From the NCBI RefSeq assembly GCF_035582795.1, contig NC_134367.1, positions 108,610,062-108,674,061 of the forward strand: a stretch of DNA of 64,000 bases, in the 5' to 3' direction. The notes beneath the pieces are model-generated. The model had not been told where the DNA came from. It was given only the letters and a program-made list of their open reading frames with translations, and did not search any database. Position numbers and translations under genes: made by a program. The DNA comes from Mycteria americana. Lineage: Eukaryota > Chordata > Aves > Ciconiiformes > Ciconiidae. Shown piece after piece: positions 10,510-23,749 of this stretch; position 1 is the first letter of the stretch; every line of letters begins with the position of its first letter.

Positions 10510-13500
10510 CTACACACCTGGGCTTCCTGACCTTCTGCACCTTCCTGCATCTTTTCCTGGCTCCATCCCCAAAAACTTCTTCTCTCTTCCTCCTCTTCTT
10601 TTCCACACGGCTGTCACTCTCCTCTCCCCAGGCCTCTTTTCTCTTTCGCTTTCTCTTCTTCTCCTTGTCCTGGGGAGCGCCTGCAAACCTTTCCATCCCA
10701 CAGTGGTATTAGATAGGCAAAGCCACCATCCACTGGAGTCCGTCCCGATTTTACCAAAGCGAGCTCATTTTACCTTCTGTCCTCTGCAAGGCTCGCCAGT
10801 TCTTCCGGGCGCCCCAGGGAGTCTGCCGCGCGCTCGGGGGTGGCTGGAGGCAAAGCTGGAGGTGCCTACGAGAGAAATGTCGGAGTTAGCAGGTGGCAAG
10901 AGGCGACCTGGAGTAGGAAGCCACTGTTTGTCAAATTGCTACCTTAGCTCTCCAGAGGAGGTCCCTTTGGCTGTTTGCATCAGCCACATTTGGCGCAGTC
11001 CCACCGCCCCCCCAAAATAGACTTGATGAAGCTCTGAGGAAGTAGGACCTGAGCAAAACCCCTCTGAAGTTGACAGCGACGCCCCGCTGTCTTTCTGTAG
11101 GCATTTTGTGGGCATTTTGTTTGACGAAGCACACGCCTAGTGCATTTGAGAAACGACCTTGCCAGTTTTCCTTCCTCTGTATCATCCCCGGGAGGTAGAG
11201 GAATAACCCGCGCACACCCCAGCTCTGCTGCCAGGAAGAGGCACAGCAGCGACCTGGCCTCACCAGCAACTCCCCTCCTACACCAGCCACGCTGTCACGC
11301 TGCTAGGGGACCTGACGTACCTCTCCCGTTTCAGCCTGCACCACCATATCTCCCCCGGCTTCTTGGAGGACACCGAGCACGGCGGGGGGTGCGTGCGGCG
11401 AGGCTCCTGCCCCATGCTCGGTGTCTGCTCTGAAGGCAGGGACACTTGGCTCTTCCAAAGGCACATCTAGAAAGCGAAAGCACGTGCAGCAAAGTGACTT
11501 CTTGGAAGTAAACACCAGCTAAACAACAAAACGCACCCGAAGCCCTAGGCCACTTCTGTTTTCAGCCCTCCCATGCCCTGTCTGCAGGCTTCGGCTCATC
11601 TTGCAGAGCAAACCGTTCATGCCCGAGAGGCAGGGGCCAAAGAGAGGCCACGCCACAAGCGGGGCCGGGAGGACAACGCGCGATGCCCAGCCCCGCCAGA
11701 AACGACGCTGAGGTTTCTGGCGTCCCTGGCCCCAGCCTGTGACAACCCGCAGTCCCTCCTCTCACCTCTGCATGTCTCCGTGGGGGCTGGTGACTCCTCG
11801 GCTGGTGGGCTGGAAAGGTCACTTGTCTCCTCCGCAAAGAGTTGCCTGCAGTTCTCCAGCAGAAACTCCACCAGCACCTTCACCTGCACACGTCAAAGCC
11901 TTGGTGTCAACCCTGCTGCCGGAAAACGGCCCAAGCAGCCTTTCCCGCTCCTGACCCTTGCTTCTGCGCAGAAGGCTGTGGCTGTGGGGCTGCTCTTGCA
12001 GGCAGCCACCCCAGCAGCATTTGCCGAAGGGAGGAGGCGCGCAGAGAGCTCCGAGCAGCCGAGCTCCGATGGGCCGGGAAGGCTGCAGCCGGCTGGTCAG
12101 TACAGCGTACCTTGTCAGTCACCTGCAGCATGGCCTCCAGCGGGAGCAGGTCCTCGTTGGGTGGGCTCAGCAGGTTAGGCCCAACGCAGATGGCCAGGTT
12201 GCTGGGGGTCATCCTGCTGGTGGCTGCGTTGTGGCCGATGTGCTGGAGGAGGGAGAGCAGCCGCTTCAGGAGGAGGAGATTGGCCACCGGCAACTTCTCG
12301 GCCACCCTGAGGGAACAGGAACACGGGAAGGTGAATAAAGCAGAGGTTGCCCACAGCCGTCCCCCAGGCTTGCCCGAGGCAGGTGGGAGCCAGCGGCTGT
12401 GTTGCGCAGCTTTGCAGGTGCTCTCAGCCAGCGGTCAGGGCTCCTGCTCAACAGGCAGGCTGCTGCCCGCGCTTACGCTTTCAGCTCTGAGATCTTCTCC
12501 TCCTTGCTGGGCTTCTGCATCGCTGCCATCCAGTCCTCGTAGAGGTCTGTCACCAGGAGCTTGGAGGGGATGCTTCGGAGGAAGTCCTGCAATGCCAAGG
12601 GCTCCCGGTGAACGCTCCAGGCCAGGCAGGAGCTCCTCCAGCTGCAGGTCAGAAGCGCTCACCTTCAAGATGACGGCCAGGAGCAGCGCAGGCTGGCTTC
12701 CAAGGTCGACGTCTGCGCCGCGGTCCAGGGCCTCGCGCAGCTCCCGAAACGCTGTCGCGCTGGCAGCTCTGCGGAATATCCCCTCCGTCGATGGCCCTTC
12801 CTGCTGCAGGACAGCCAGCAGCTCCTGCAGGAGAGGCAGGAGGACAGTTGCTTGGCTGAGGAGCTGCCTTCCAACAGCGGTGGCCGCAGCACTGCCCCAG
12901 ACGTGGCTCCTTGCTGGGGGTGAAGAGCCCAGTGGCCCGTCCCGGAGCTCCTGGGGACGGGCACCCACCGCCTCTACGGAGCACCTGCAGGGCTGGCGGC
13001 CCCCTGTGCAGGCCGGCTTACCTGGATGGGCTGGGGCAGCGTGCCGTCCTCCCCGCAGAGGGCTGCCAGGGGCTGGCCAAAGAGCGCCCTGCTGCAGCCG
13101 GAGCCCGCCTGCCCTGGCGCCTGGGCAGCGGCCGGGCTCCGCCGCAGGGCAAAGGGCCAGGGCAGCCCCCTCCTCCTCCTCCTGCTGCTCTCTCCTGCTG
13201 CAAAGGAAAACAGAGCAAGAGCCCGTCAACGGAGACCGCCAGGCCAGCGCTCCCAGAGCCTGCCCTGCCCTGCCCTGCTTGCCGCACGGTGCTGAGCGGT
13301 GCGGCAGGACGGGCAGGGAGCCAGCGGCTGGAACGGCGGCTGCGGCTCAGCGACGCCGGCTCGCAGGCTCCTGAGAGCTGGCGTGCCAGTGGGACAGCCT
13401 GTCCCAGCCCTCGCCCTGCCCTCCTCCAAGCTGTGGGCAGCAGCAGCAGCAGAGTCTCCGTGTCCCCGCAGCACCACGTCCAGCGGCCGCTGCCCAGCGC

Positions 13501-15217
13501 CTCTCCTTCCTCCTGCAGCTGACGTCCTGCCTCGGGGTGCCCAACCTGCATGGTGACACTCAAGGGACAAGTGAGCACAGCTCAAGCAGTTGCAGGAGGT
13601 TGCCTTTCTTTCCAGAACTCACCTGGTGAGTGGCAGAGTCCCCCTCCGTTGCTGGACGGCACCGTCGGAGGCCCTTGCTTGGCATCAGCCTGCAAGAACC
13701 AGGCTGCGCTTAGGGAGCAGCCCTGCAGCAGAAAGGGCCACCGGCCAGCTGCCAGGCGGCACCAGCAGCCTGAGCGCGGCAGAGCTGGCAGCCTCTGCCC
13801 TCCCGGGCTCTCTGCCCCGCACTGCAGGTTTCCTGCCAGCGCTGCCAGCGCGGACGTGCCGCCGTTCCTGGTGGCTCCCCAACCCTCTCTGCTCCCCGAG
13901 TGGCACCGCGGAACCTTCCCTCCCTCCCTCCCTGCCTCTCTCCCTCCCGCACAAGCTCACCCCACTCGCCGCACATCCCTGGCACCCCGGCACAGCCAGA
14001 GGCGGGTGAAAGGCAGCCAGGCTCACCTCTGCCTGGCCCTCCATCAGCCTCTCCAGGCTCCTGCTGCTGAATGTCCTCCACTGGGCAAGAGAGAAGGAGT
14101 GGAAGCAGGTGAGCAGCGATGCCTGTGCTGCTCGGCTGCAGGACCAGTGCTCGCGGACAGAGCCCGCAGCACAGAGACACTCACGGCATGGCGGCGGCTC
14201 AGCTCCTTCTCGAGGAGTTTGAGTGACGGGAGACGGATCACTCGGGCTCTCTGGGCTCCTTCTGGTGTCCTGTGCAGCGGGAAGGGACAGGGAGAGAGCT
14301 GGGTGAGCCCCAAGCCGCCTCTCCTCTCTTGTCGGGCAGCTGTGCCCAAGAGCTGCCCGCAGCCGCGGCGGCACCTCTCCCCAGCTGGGGAGCTGCTGGG
14401 GAGCTGCGTTCCCCCGTGCGGCTGCGCCTGGAGCGTCCCCCCGGCTTACCCCAGCAGCGTGCCCACCCACAGCTCCTTCAGCGCCCGGGAGCTGCAGAAA
14501 GAGAGGAGAAACAGCGTCAGGCCCCGCTGCCCGTGGTTGGGAACCGCTCCTGCCCCGCCATGGGACGTGGCCCCACGCCTCACCCAAAAGTGGCGATGCA
14601 GGAGCCGGTGGGCCAGACGAAGATGAGGGAGGTCCCGTTGTCATCGGTGCCTTCCTCCTGCTCCTCTTCTTCCTCCCCCGCTGCCTCCTTCCCGCCGCTC
14701 AGCACCCACAGCTGGTCCAGGGCCAGGCGGAGCCGTGGGCGCAGGGTGGTGCCACGTCTGCAGAGAGGAGAGGCGGGCAGCGGGCTGGCGGTGGCCTCCT
14801 TGGGGTCCCCCCGGGCACAGCCCTGTCCCCCGCCCGCCCTTGGGACGGACACTGGTGCATCCAGCACCAAGGTCCCGGGGCCTGGGGCTGGTGCCAGGGT
14901 GTCCCTGCCCTGGGGCCAGGGCCGGGGCCAGGCAGGGGGGAAAGGGGAAAGGCAGCTGGGCTCTGAGGCTCTTACTGCGACTTGGCCACCACCAGTTCCT
15001 CCCGGAGGAGGAGAAGGCGCCTCTCGCTCCTCTTGCGGCCCCGGCTCAGCCGCACGTCCGCGCTCAGCACCGGCTCGGCGTCGCCGAGAGCCTCCCTGCA
15101 GAGCAGAGCGCGGCGGGCGTGAGAAAGGCCGCTGCTGCGGGGCCCGGCTGTGCCCGCGTGTCCCCGAGCCGCGGGGGGAGCCCACCTGGAGCCGCAGCAG
15201 CAGTTGGCCTGGCCCAT
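10510..15217 (-). CDS. PH-RhoGAP protein, ARHGAP20/TAGAP-like, copy 3 (complete)
   Basis: Same 14-exon structure shifted by 7,256 bp: 15186-15217, 14976-15095, 14584-14757, 14450-14491, 14185-14269, 14027-14080, 13623-13689, 13022-13197, 12663-12824, 12477-12586, 12111-12306, 11766-11883, 11321-11466 and 10510-10680. All splice sites, the arginine finger and the other RhoGAP residues are kept. Two predicted protein differences from copy 2 were seen: His57 to Arg in the PH domain (14740) and Thr134 to Ile just after it (14237). Other differences fall in introns, the 3' UTR or between genes. This is the outermost copy, so its upstream region ends in the unique flank and CR1 sequence rather than in another unit. 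Its promoter context beyond about 430 bp upstream therefore differs from the other copies. Confidence 0.88.
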
Positions 15218-15429
15218 CCCGCCCGGGACAGGAGGACCCTCGCCGTGCACCAAAGACGGGGCCCAGGCGGCGACAGCGAGGACGGGAAGCGGGGTGCCGG
15301 TGCCGGGTCAGCGCTCCTCGGCCAGAGGCTGCCTCCTCCCAGCGCCGCTGCGTGCCAGCACAGCTCCGTCCTGCCGGCTCTGGTGGCCGTTGGCTCCAAG
15401 TGCCCAACATTCCGAGGCCAACGGAAAGT

Positions 15430-15438
15430 GGGCGGGGC
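15430..15438. promoter_or_regulatory. GC box upstream of RhoGAP copy 3
   Basis: Same GGGCGGGGC site, inside the shared unit and about 210 bp left of the array edge. Confidence 0.3.
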
Positions 15439-15451
15439 AGTGGGGGGGCAC

Positions 15452-15900
15452 TGGGCTGGGGGTTCTCTCCAGTATGGCCGTGTCTGTCTTGGCCTGGGGA
15501 GCCCAGAGCAGGACGCAGCAGAGGGGAAGGACCAGCTCCCTCCAGCTGCTGGCAATGGCCCTTGCCTTGGGCTTCACCGCTGGTTCCTGGCCTCCAACTG
15601 GACGTGGTGCCACTGGTCACCAGCCTCTGGGCCCAGCCGCTCCACCAATTTTCAGTCCGGCTCCTTTTCTTCTCAGCCAGCCCATGCTTCTTTAGCTTCT
15701 CCATGAGGCTATTCTTGCAAACAATGGTGAAAGCCTTACTGACATCTAGGTGGAGAACGGCCTCTGCAGTCTCCTCATCTCCTAAGCCAGTCATTTCACC
15801 ATAAAATGTTCTCAGGTTTGGCAAGTAGGGTTTCCCTTGTGGATTCCATGCTGACTCCTAGTTCCAATCACCTTCAGGTCCTTTATGTGTCCAGGTCACG
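15452..15900 (-). mobile_element. CR1 LINE reverse-transcriptase fragment spanning the array edge
   Basis: Minus-strand translation gives LDVSKAFTIV, a CR1-type LDFSKAFDTV motif, then SLMEKLKKHGL and SGWAQRLVT, in the order expected for the CR1 reverse transcriptase. Upstream on the minus strand, around 15820-15900, sequence like the HGF..G.SCLTNL block is visible with damage. The match runs without a break across 15646, where the array ends. It is an old, non-functional copy with frame damage and a catalytic region that is not intact. Confidence 0.8.
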
Positions 15901-16534
15901 CTGTGGCATTCACAGCAACTCTATGAACATAGGATCCCCTTTTCTTATCAAATGTAATACATTTCAATACATTTCAATAATAAAATACAAATATATAGTA
16001 ATAAAGTTCAGGGTACCTGGTCATATCTAAAACTGTTACGGAAATGCTTGCGTACATGGCCTTAATTTTGGGTGGGTTCTTTTTCAAGCCTCTCCAAGAA
16101 TGTGACTGTCAACACTACAGCAAACATTTAACAATATGTGCATGCTTTGCCCTCATTACCTTAACCAAGAGAGGAGAAGCAGCAGATGCCTACAGAGCAG
16201 GCATTGCTGAACGTCATGAAGTTAATTTGAACTTGGATGAAGGAAGCTTTTGACTGGCAGCCAGCCCTACATACTAAAGGACAGTCATGTGAACCATGAC
16301 GTGCGAGCCCTCAGACACATTGCATTGCATATTGCTGCAGTGTCCTTCATTGGAATCTGATTTTGAAACTCCCCAAAAAGCCAAGGGCAACTGGAACAGA
16401 AATTTTAGATCAACCTATCATTGTAGCCATTTTAAACCTGAATTCACCTTGTGTTTGAGAGCATATTTCCTTAAGCTAGGATCACAGCACCCACTATGAT
16501 AATGTTCATCCAGGGCATTTTTTCCTTGCAGGCT

Positions 16535-16640
16535 TGCTGTATTATCCCGCACATTTTACAGAAAAGGAACAGAGATACAGGGAGAGACTTGCTCAAGGTC
16601 AGAGTAGGCTGGTGTGGTGGAAATAGCAAAAGCACTGAAA
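16535..16640 (+). mobile_element. MIR-like SINE remnant
   Basis: Contains tattatcccgcacattttac, then a cagggagagactt block, then gctcaaggtcag: the order and spacing of the MIR core (ATTATCCCCATTTTACAG ... GAGGTTAAGTGACTTGCCCA). It is strongly diverged. Confidence 0.5.
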
Positions 16641-19600
16641 CAATGTGGAAAAGGTGGGTCTCGTCTAAACAGGAAGGACTTGAACAACAGTGATCTTGCA
16701 GGTATTTATACCAAGTCTCAAATGAAAACGCAGTGTCAAGACTATTTACATTATCTCTTCTTTTTATTCTTAATACTGGCAATGATGCGGCTTGCAAATA
16801 GAATTACTGTGACCTTAAACATTGCGCTGTACTTCAGATACACTATAGTTCATGTTTTCCTTAGGGATTTTAAACTTCTGATTATTATTCTTTACACTTT
16901 CTCATCTCCTCTTTCTCCTTCTCAATTTAACTGCCATTTATTTATGGCACTACCCAGCTCTGAGCAGCCAGGATGTCTCCTGTGAGCAATACTCCCAAAG
17001 TAAATTCCACTGAGGTTGAGAAGCACACCTCTTCCTTAATCTAGCCACAACTGCCTCTCTTTATTACAAGAAGATCCAAATACAGTCACTATTTTCAGAC
17101 AAGCTCATGAACCCTAAGAGGTTGCATGCAGCGTTTTGTAAAAAACCATTAAAATAGACAGCCTCCTCCACCTGTGTGTTGTTTAGCTTGGGGTTAGGTT
17201 GAAGTCAGTCCCATACACAAGGCTCTGTGACATGCCACAGTTCTCTCCAGCATAACAGGACTTCCCAAGGAGTACCTGGGGCTAGCTAGCTCTGTTGCAC
17301 CTAATAGCCTGGTACAGAGTGGGGAAAGAAAAACCATTTTGCTGAAAAGAACCGAAGATACAGGCATCAACCGTGAGGTGCTTTGAGTCCCCCTGCGAGG
17401 AACTACATCATGCCACTGGTGACAGTCCTGAACCAAGAGTGGTGCGCGTCTTACCCTCAGACCCTTCGTAAGACCACGGAGATTTGAATGCAGACTCGAG
17501 ATCCAAACTGCAAGACTGAAACTGTCTCTCCTTGCTTGGGTAGATCTGTCTCAGCCGAGGATGAAATGGCAAAAATCCCATATGAAAAAAGATAAAAGCG
17601 CATGAAAACTACGTGGCCCAGGGAGGAGAAGAATGAGAAAGGCCCTCTATAATGCTACAGACAAGACCACTGTGCCTGTGTGGAGTTTCTGAGAAAAAAC
17701 ATACATTTTAAATTAGTCCCTTGGCAAATGTATGGTTCGTGTTCAGTCCTGTTGCACAGGACACAAAGCATCAGCCTGGGCCCTGTAGTTCCTCAGTGCA
17801 CTCTGTAAAAGAGCCATTTGGCAAATGTCCCAAACATACGTTAGCAGCTAGAGAGAAGTCAGAGCTGAGGGTCACAGTATCTCTCTGTTTCAGTTCTTTT
17901 CCTGATGCAGAAAGCCTATGGGATTACATGAGATAGAACACAAGTTAGAGCAGCTCCTAGCACCATTTCAGTTTCCAATTTGGACTGGTCAGGCCTCCTG
18001 TGAACTCAGAAATCAATGTGATATAAGTGTTGAGAGTTTGTTGATTTGCATAACTTCAGGGGCTTTGGTAAAAGCATTTTATCTTGAAAATCTTTCCCCA
18101 ACCTTGAAGTAAAAGTAGTCTTTATTAAAGAGTAGGCTTGGCCAACCCTGCAAAGCCTCTGTGGATGTGTCTCTTAACTAAGGTGAAATAAGTGTAAAGT
18201 GACCTTGCCTGGAGAAAGTCAGTCTTATTAAAAAGATTAAAAAGAAACCAGAAAGGAAACACTTCCTTTTGCCAATACTTCCTTGCCATGGCACAACATG
18301 TGTCTCTCTATTACATCTGTGTAAGACACAGAGTTTTCACACTTCATCTAGGCAATGAAGATAGCCATTTAATTCTAATGGTAAATAACCATTTTCCCTC
18401 CTGTAAGCAGTCTTTGCTCTCATCAGCTTTTATACTGCCCCGTTCACATTAATCATAACCAAATTTCTTCTGGGGAGACACTGAAACCTATTTCCTTCAA
18501 CTAGAGACTCAAGTCTATAATTCCCTCCTTCTACTACCAACTTTGAATTCAGAACAAACTTTTTGAGAACGTCTTATAGTAGTTGCCAATTAAATCATTA
18601 GGCTCAGTTATCTTAAATAGATGCAAATTTTACTGAGAAAACTATAAAGTAAACAGCTGTTGAGAGAGGAGATCTCTTATACAAGTGATAAAATATTGCT
18701 AATTGGGCAGTTTCATTTTCCTAGGGTGAGAATATGACTGCTGGGAGGATACAAATCCTGAGGAACTTGGGTGTGATTCCTGCAGCCCTTTCTGAACTAC
18801 TGTGTTTCTTGAGCTTTACCACTCTCTCTCTTCAAAGAAAAACATCTGCAAAAGGGGGCAACGTTAGTTAACCTCGTGTTTCTCTTAGAGCTCATCAGCA
18901 AGCATGACTAATGGTCAGAAGGGAGAAAATCCTTAGTATGGGCCCAAAGAATGACCTGAAGGATTGCTGTAATGTAGTGTCTCATACACAGTTTGTGATG
19001 ACATCTACTTGCCCCCATTTGTACTTACAGGTATAGTTTCAACACTAGCTTAAGACTGGTAATTTTTTTCATAATAGCATAGCTCAGCACCTCACAGAGC
19101 ATTTAGGGATTGTCTTTTCTTCTTGACTGCATGCAGGACACGCTGCCTTAGAGAACACCGTATACTGGGGGAGAAAATCCTGCATACTGTGTCTGGTGGT
19201 GAGTGGCACTCTATAATTCCCCCAGAGAAGGCAAGTGCCTGTCTAACTCGGGCAGCTTAGCTGTGGCAGCCTGGTTAGACCACTTGTGGGAGTATGACGT
19301 GCTGTTACGCACGTTCCTCAGCTCCCACCTAACGGCTGTGGATTCTCAGCCCAGCTTTTTGCTTTCTTGTGCTTGACTTCACGGGTTTGTCTTTTTTCTT
19401 CTCAGGAACCCAGCTTCTCATTTACCTGCCTTTCATCTTCCCAAACACAGGTTGACTAAAAATGTAGAGTGAAATTTGCAGCACACTTAGTAATCCCAGA
19501 TTCACCCCCTAAGTATCACTCTCCCCAAGTCTTACTAAACTACTCCTTCACAGGTGGTGTCCTGATCTGCCATATAAGTCCCTGAACACATTTTCTTTTA

Positions 19601-22600
19601 AGTATTGGCTAATGGTTTCAACAAAAGCAGGACTTGGTCTCATTGTTATTCTCCCCTTTAGTAAACCCTACTATTTAGGAGCCTCCATTTGTTATCACTC
19701 ACTAACGCACCATGACATTAAAAAGAGCATTGCATAGATATACTGGGAATGCAGCAACACTCTGCACCTCCGAGCCTTCTTCCTCTCCCTCACCCCAGAG
19801 GTCTGGATTGTAGTGCTCCATCCTAGAAAACAGAGCAGAGATGAACAACGCTGGAGATCACATGCCTTTGGCTCAGAATCCTCTGAAAGCTGGACCTTTC
19901 ATGGTCCAGGAGGATCTCTAAGGTGAATATTCAACTAGACTATTGAAACTAGTTTCAAAATTGAAATTTGTGTCCAGTTTACAGCATGCCAGGCCATAAT
20001 TGGTGGGGTATTTTTTGCTGCCCCAAGAGAATTACCATTACTTTGAATATCCCTGCTTCTCCTTTTATTCTAAATCAAGGTTTAAAAGCCAAAACCATGA
20101 GTGATTTTTGCTTGAAGATGATCTTACAAGCATGTCAATGTTTTGATTTCAAACATTTTTCCTGTAAATAAAAATTTGGGGGGAAAAAAATTGAATCAAT
20201 TCATTGATATTCCCATCCTGCTTCAGCTCTACTCTGAGACTGAAAATGCAGTAGACCTGATTTGTTTCAACACAGAGGCACTTTCTGACAAAAAGAGCGT
20301 TTTGAAGAAACGTTTCTCAAGTAGCTGTTACAGAGGCAGGCTGAGAGCTTTCCAAGATCTCCCTCTGCCCGCTCTGCTAACTGCCCATTACTCCAACCCT
20401 CCTCTCTGCAGCTTGTCAGTGCCATTTGTATCATTGGGGTATCAAAATAAAGGGGCTACTTTATCAGCCAGCAGACTCTGGGCTTATCAAACTGGTCGAG
20501 GGACATAGTTACATGTAGGAGAGCTGAGTCGCAAGCTCCAGCCTTGCCTTTGGAATGCAGCCTTTTATGCCTTGAGATAAACTGGCGTAGCTGAGGAACT
20601 GTAAGAACAACCTCAATGGGAGGCGTGTGCAGCTGCGGGATGGCATCATGCCATGCTAAATGAGAAGGGGAAAAATTATCTGGCTTTCCCTGCCCTGTGA
20701 GTCTTGTTCATCAGGATTTCAGGAGGTCAGAGAGGTGCATACAGTAGGTGACAGAGAGAGACACTCAGCATCAGCTGGTGTGCAAACGCACACAGCTTTA
20801 TCTGTAAAATTAATATATTCAGTCCTGACAAAGTAATCCAAGCGAGGAGTCAACCAGAGCTGGTCTAATTAGGATGCAATATAATTAATTTAAAATTACT
20901 TATTTAGTGAAATTGTGATGATCAGTGTTGTGTTATCTCTCCAGATGACAGGGTTATTAGCTTCAGGCTGCCTGAGGGTATGAAGTAGGAACGAACTGTA
21001 GTTAAATTGCAGGCATGTGCACACCCCATGTAACACATTAATAGCCCCTTCCTCTTGTCTCCCCATCATGTCCCCTGGCCATACCTCCTTGGTCTTTTAC
21101 TTGTTTGAGCTCTGGCATGTATTAAAAAAACTACTGACAATCAAAGGTCAGTACAGTCACTTACTACTGGTTGTGAACAATATTAATCCGAATTTAATTT
21201 CAGCTGCTGCAACACAGTGTGAAATCCAAGCACTTTCTTCAAACACTCCCTGATTTTCTCTCCTAACCTCCCAGATTTCATTAAAATTACCCAACTGAAC
21301 TTTATCTTGCGGTGTTCAGGTCACATGCACAAAATCTTTGTCAAATAAGCAAAAAAAAAGCCCCAAACCAACACAAAATAAAAACAGACTAAGAAATGAA
21401 TATAATAAGGACATGAAATGTCAGCTTGGGGCACTGCAAAAGCATAGAGAGGGATTCAAATCAGCAATAAAAAGGATTCTGTTTATTCTTCAAAATGTAA
21501 ACATTTTTCATAGTGACATTCAGCTACTTATAAAAAACAATACTACAATCCTGAGAGTTAGTCTAATGATACCGCTTGGTACTCCCTCACCCTGAATTTC
21601 TGAATTTCTAGTGGCTCGTCCATCTCCATGCCCCGTGGTACCTTGCCCCATAGGATGACCTTGGCTGACATCTCTCTCGGACTCTGGCTCCATGCCATGG
21701 GGTGCAGACCCGGTCAGGGGACCGGCGTTGCCCACACTGCAGGCGAGAGGACAGGGAGGCTCAGTCCTTGCTTCCTTTCCCCCAGCCATGCACCAGGGCT
21801 CACCCAAAACCTGTGCCTGGGCACGGGTTTGCATCAAAGCAGTTGATGTGAATTGGGATTGGGCTCAAGCTTGGGATCAGACCTGTGCTGACAGATTGAT
21901 TCTGCACTGAAGCGTCTCTGTAAAACAGTTCCAGCAGGCAGGCATGGGTGGAAGTCACTGGCAGCACCGCTGTATTGAATACAAAGTCAGGGGCACCCCT
22001 TTCTAGCTGGAAATAAAGGATACAGCCACCTGGAAAGCCAGGGGCAATGCTTTATTCTAATTGACTTTTTAGGTATCATTGATTCCCCTGTCATTTTAGA
22101 TATTTTTTTTCTAAAGAGAAAAAGATACGCATCTCTATAATATTCAAATTTGGTTATCATAAGGTTTATGTTGTTATTTTAAATGGTACCTACCAATTTT
22201 AGTATGTTTCAATGGAGTTATTTTTTAAAACAAATTCACAACATTCTTTACATGTACTCAGAAATTAGCTCTAATTTAAAGTTCAGTATCAACAAAATCA
22301 ATACCTAGTAGCTTTTGCAATCTGTCCATGTCTCTTTAGAGACAGAAAATACTGCATTCAGGATAGAAATGGACATAATAAATTCCACATGTAAAAAAGA
22401 AATAGAGATAATTAGAATTTCAACAACCAAAATGAAACCATTTCAGCAAGGATAGATCAGACTGAGTCACTCAGAAGCCTCTCTGGGAGAGGAGATACTT
22501 GCAAGACCTCTCCATCATTCATACATCTTTGGCTCATTCTGGCCATGCTTCTTAAACAGGTTTCTCAGCAGAGAATCTTTAAAAATGGGGTGGACATTCT

Positions 22601-23749
22601 TGTAAGGGTCTTTCACCTCGATTCTCCTCTGATACAGCTCGTTCTGAACTCCAAGGCAGCCCATATCTCTCCAGTGCCACCACGCACCCGCCAGCCGAGA
22701 GCACCCAGCAGCACGTTACGGCAGAGCCCAAGAGGAGCTGAAGTTTTCCTCTGCTTGTGAGCAACTGAGCTAGAAACAAAACTTCCAGAAAAGCTCTGCT
22801 TAAAAGTGTCCAGGCCCTGCCAAAAGGAGCTGGCACATTATCATTTCAATAGTCCTGCCATGCACAAGTGCTCACGGGATCTCTGCAGTTAAACAGTTCC
22901 AGCCTTGAAATTGCTTTTGAAAACAAGTGATACTAACTCCTTCATGTGAGTATGAACTGGTGATATCCCCTTGACTCTTCCCCATGTAGTGAGTCACGAT
23001 CCTCATAGTTCAACTCATGTCCAAAACTGAAATGAATCATACTTATTATTTTTAGAGCTAGCCACGGGCACTGGCATATGTGAGTATATTCAATAGGGAT
23101 GTTTTGAGGATTAAAACACCCTCCTAATCTGAACTGGAAAGAATGAACTGTTTTATTAGCTGATCTGACCTTTGCTTGTATTAGAGTCAAACTTGTGACT
23201 TCAGTGATAACTTATGTTTTATTGCCTTTTATTTCCGTTACTCCTATAAACCCTGAAAAGTGTGGTCCAGATTTTATTTCCCTTCTATATCACCAGAGGA
23301 ATCGTGTACTGAGTTCCCAAACATTTATACTTTGCAAATTCACTTAAAGCAAAGATGCCACTCCGGCTTCTAGGCTGAAAAAAATATCAGGCCCTATTTT
23401 GTTTGATGGAAGCCATATTCATCATGATGGTCTGGGACATCTGCCCGGGTTGATGGGTGCCACTGAGAAAGTTAACAACTCTTTTGCTTGGAAACTGAGC
23501 ATATAATTTTGTATGGATATCATGGGTGACAGAAGACACAGGGCTCTGCCAGCCTCCATGCAGAGGAACTTTTCATTTTTAAAAGAAGACTTGCACGGTT
23601 GGCTTGGTGTTGCATTTCCAGTATAGCAGACTGTCACACAGAGAGAGAGATCGCAACACGAGGATTGAATCACGGTGCTAGTGCAGAAACGCGGGCTGAG
23701 CAGCAGTTTATGTCTATTTCATGTAGCTGGGAGAGCCAACCTGCTGGAG

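Larger units (their letters stand above)
1..15646. repeat. Head-to-tail tandem array, 7,256-bp period
   Basis: Bases 1 onward recur at 7257 and again at 14513, in the same orientation. The match ends at 15646, where copy three switches to unrelated flank (1134, 8390 and 15646 are equivalent positions). The left edge of the window lies inside a unit, so the array continues leftwards. Comparing units by eye I found eight single-base differences between 1-7256 and 7257-14512 (1457, 1685, 3047, 3471, 3969, 4424, 6134 and 6981 with their +7256 partners), and two more in the partial third copy (14740, 15614). I saw no indels. This is about 0.1% divergence, implying very recent duplication, ongoing gene conversion, or an assembly duplicate. 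Each period contains one minus-strand RhoGAP gene. Confidence 0.97.
8391..15646. repeat. Tandem unit 3, the outermost right unit
   Basis: Complete unit with the same content as the one to its left. Its right end is continuous with a longer CR1 fragment in the flank, unlike the internal unit junctions, so this is probably the original right edge of the duplicated segment. Confidence 0.85.

Noticed and set aside
15452..15900. CR1 fragment as an active transposon gene
   Set aside because: Too short, truncated, with altered reverse-transcriptase motifs and frame damage. A fossil copy.
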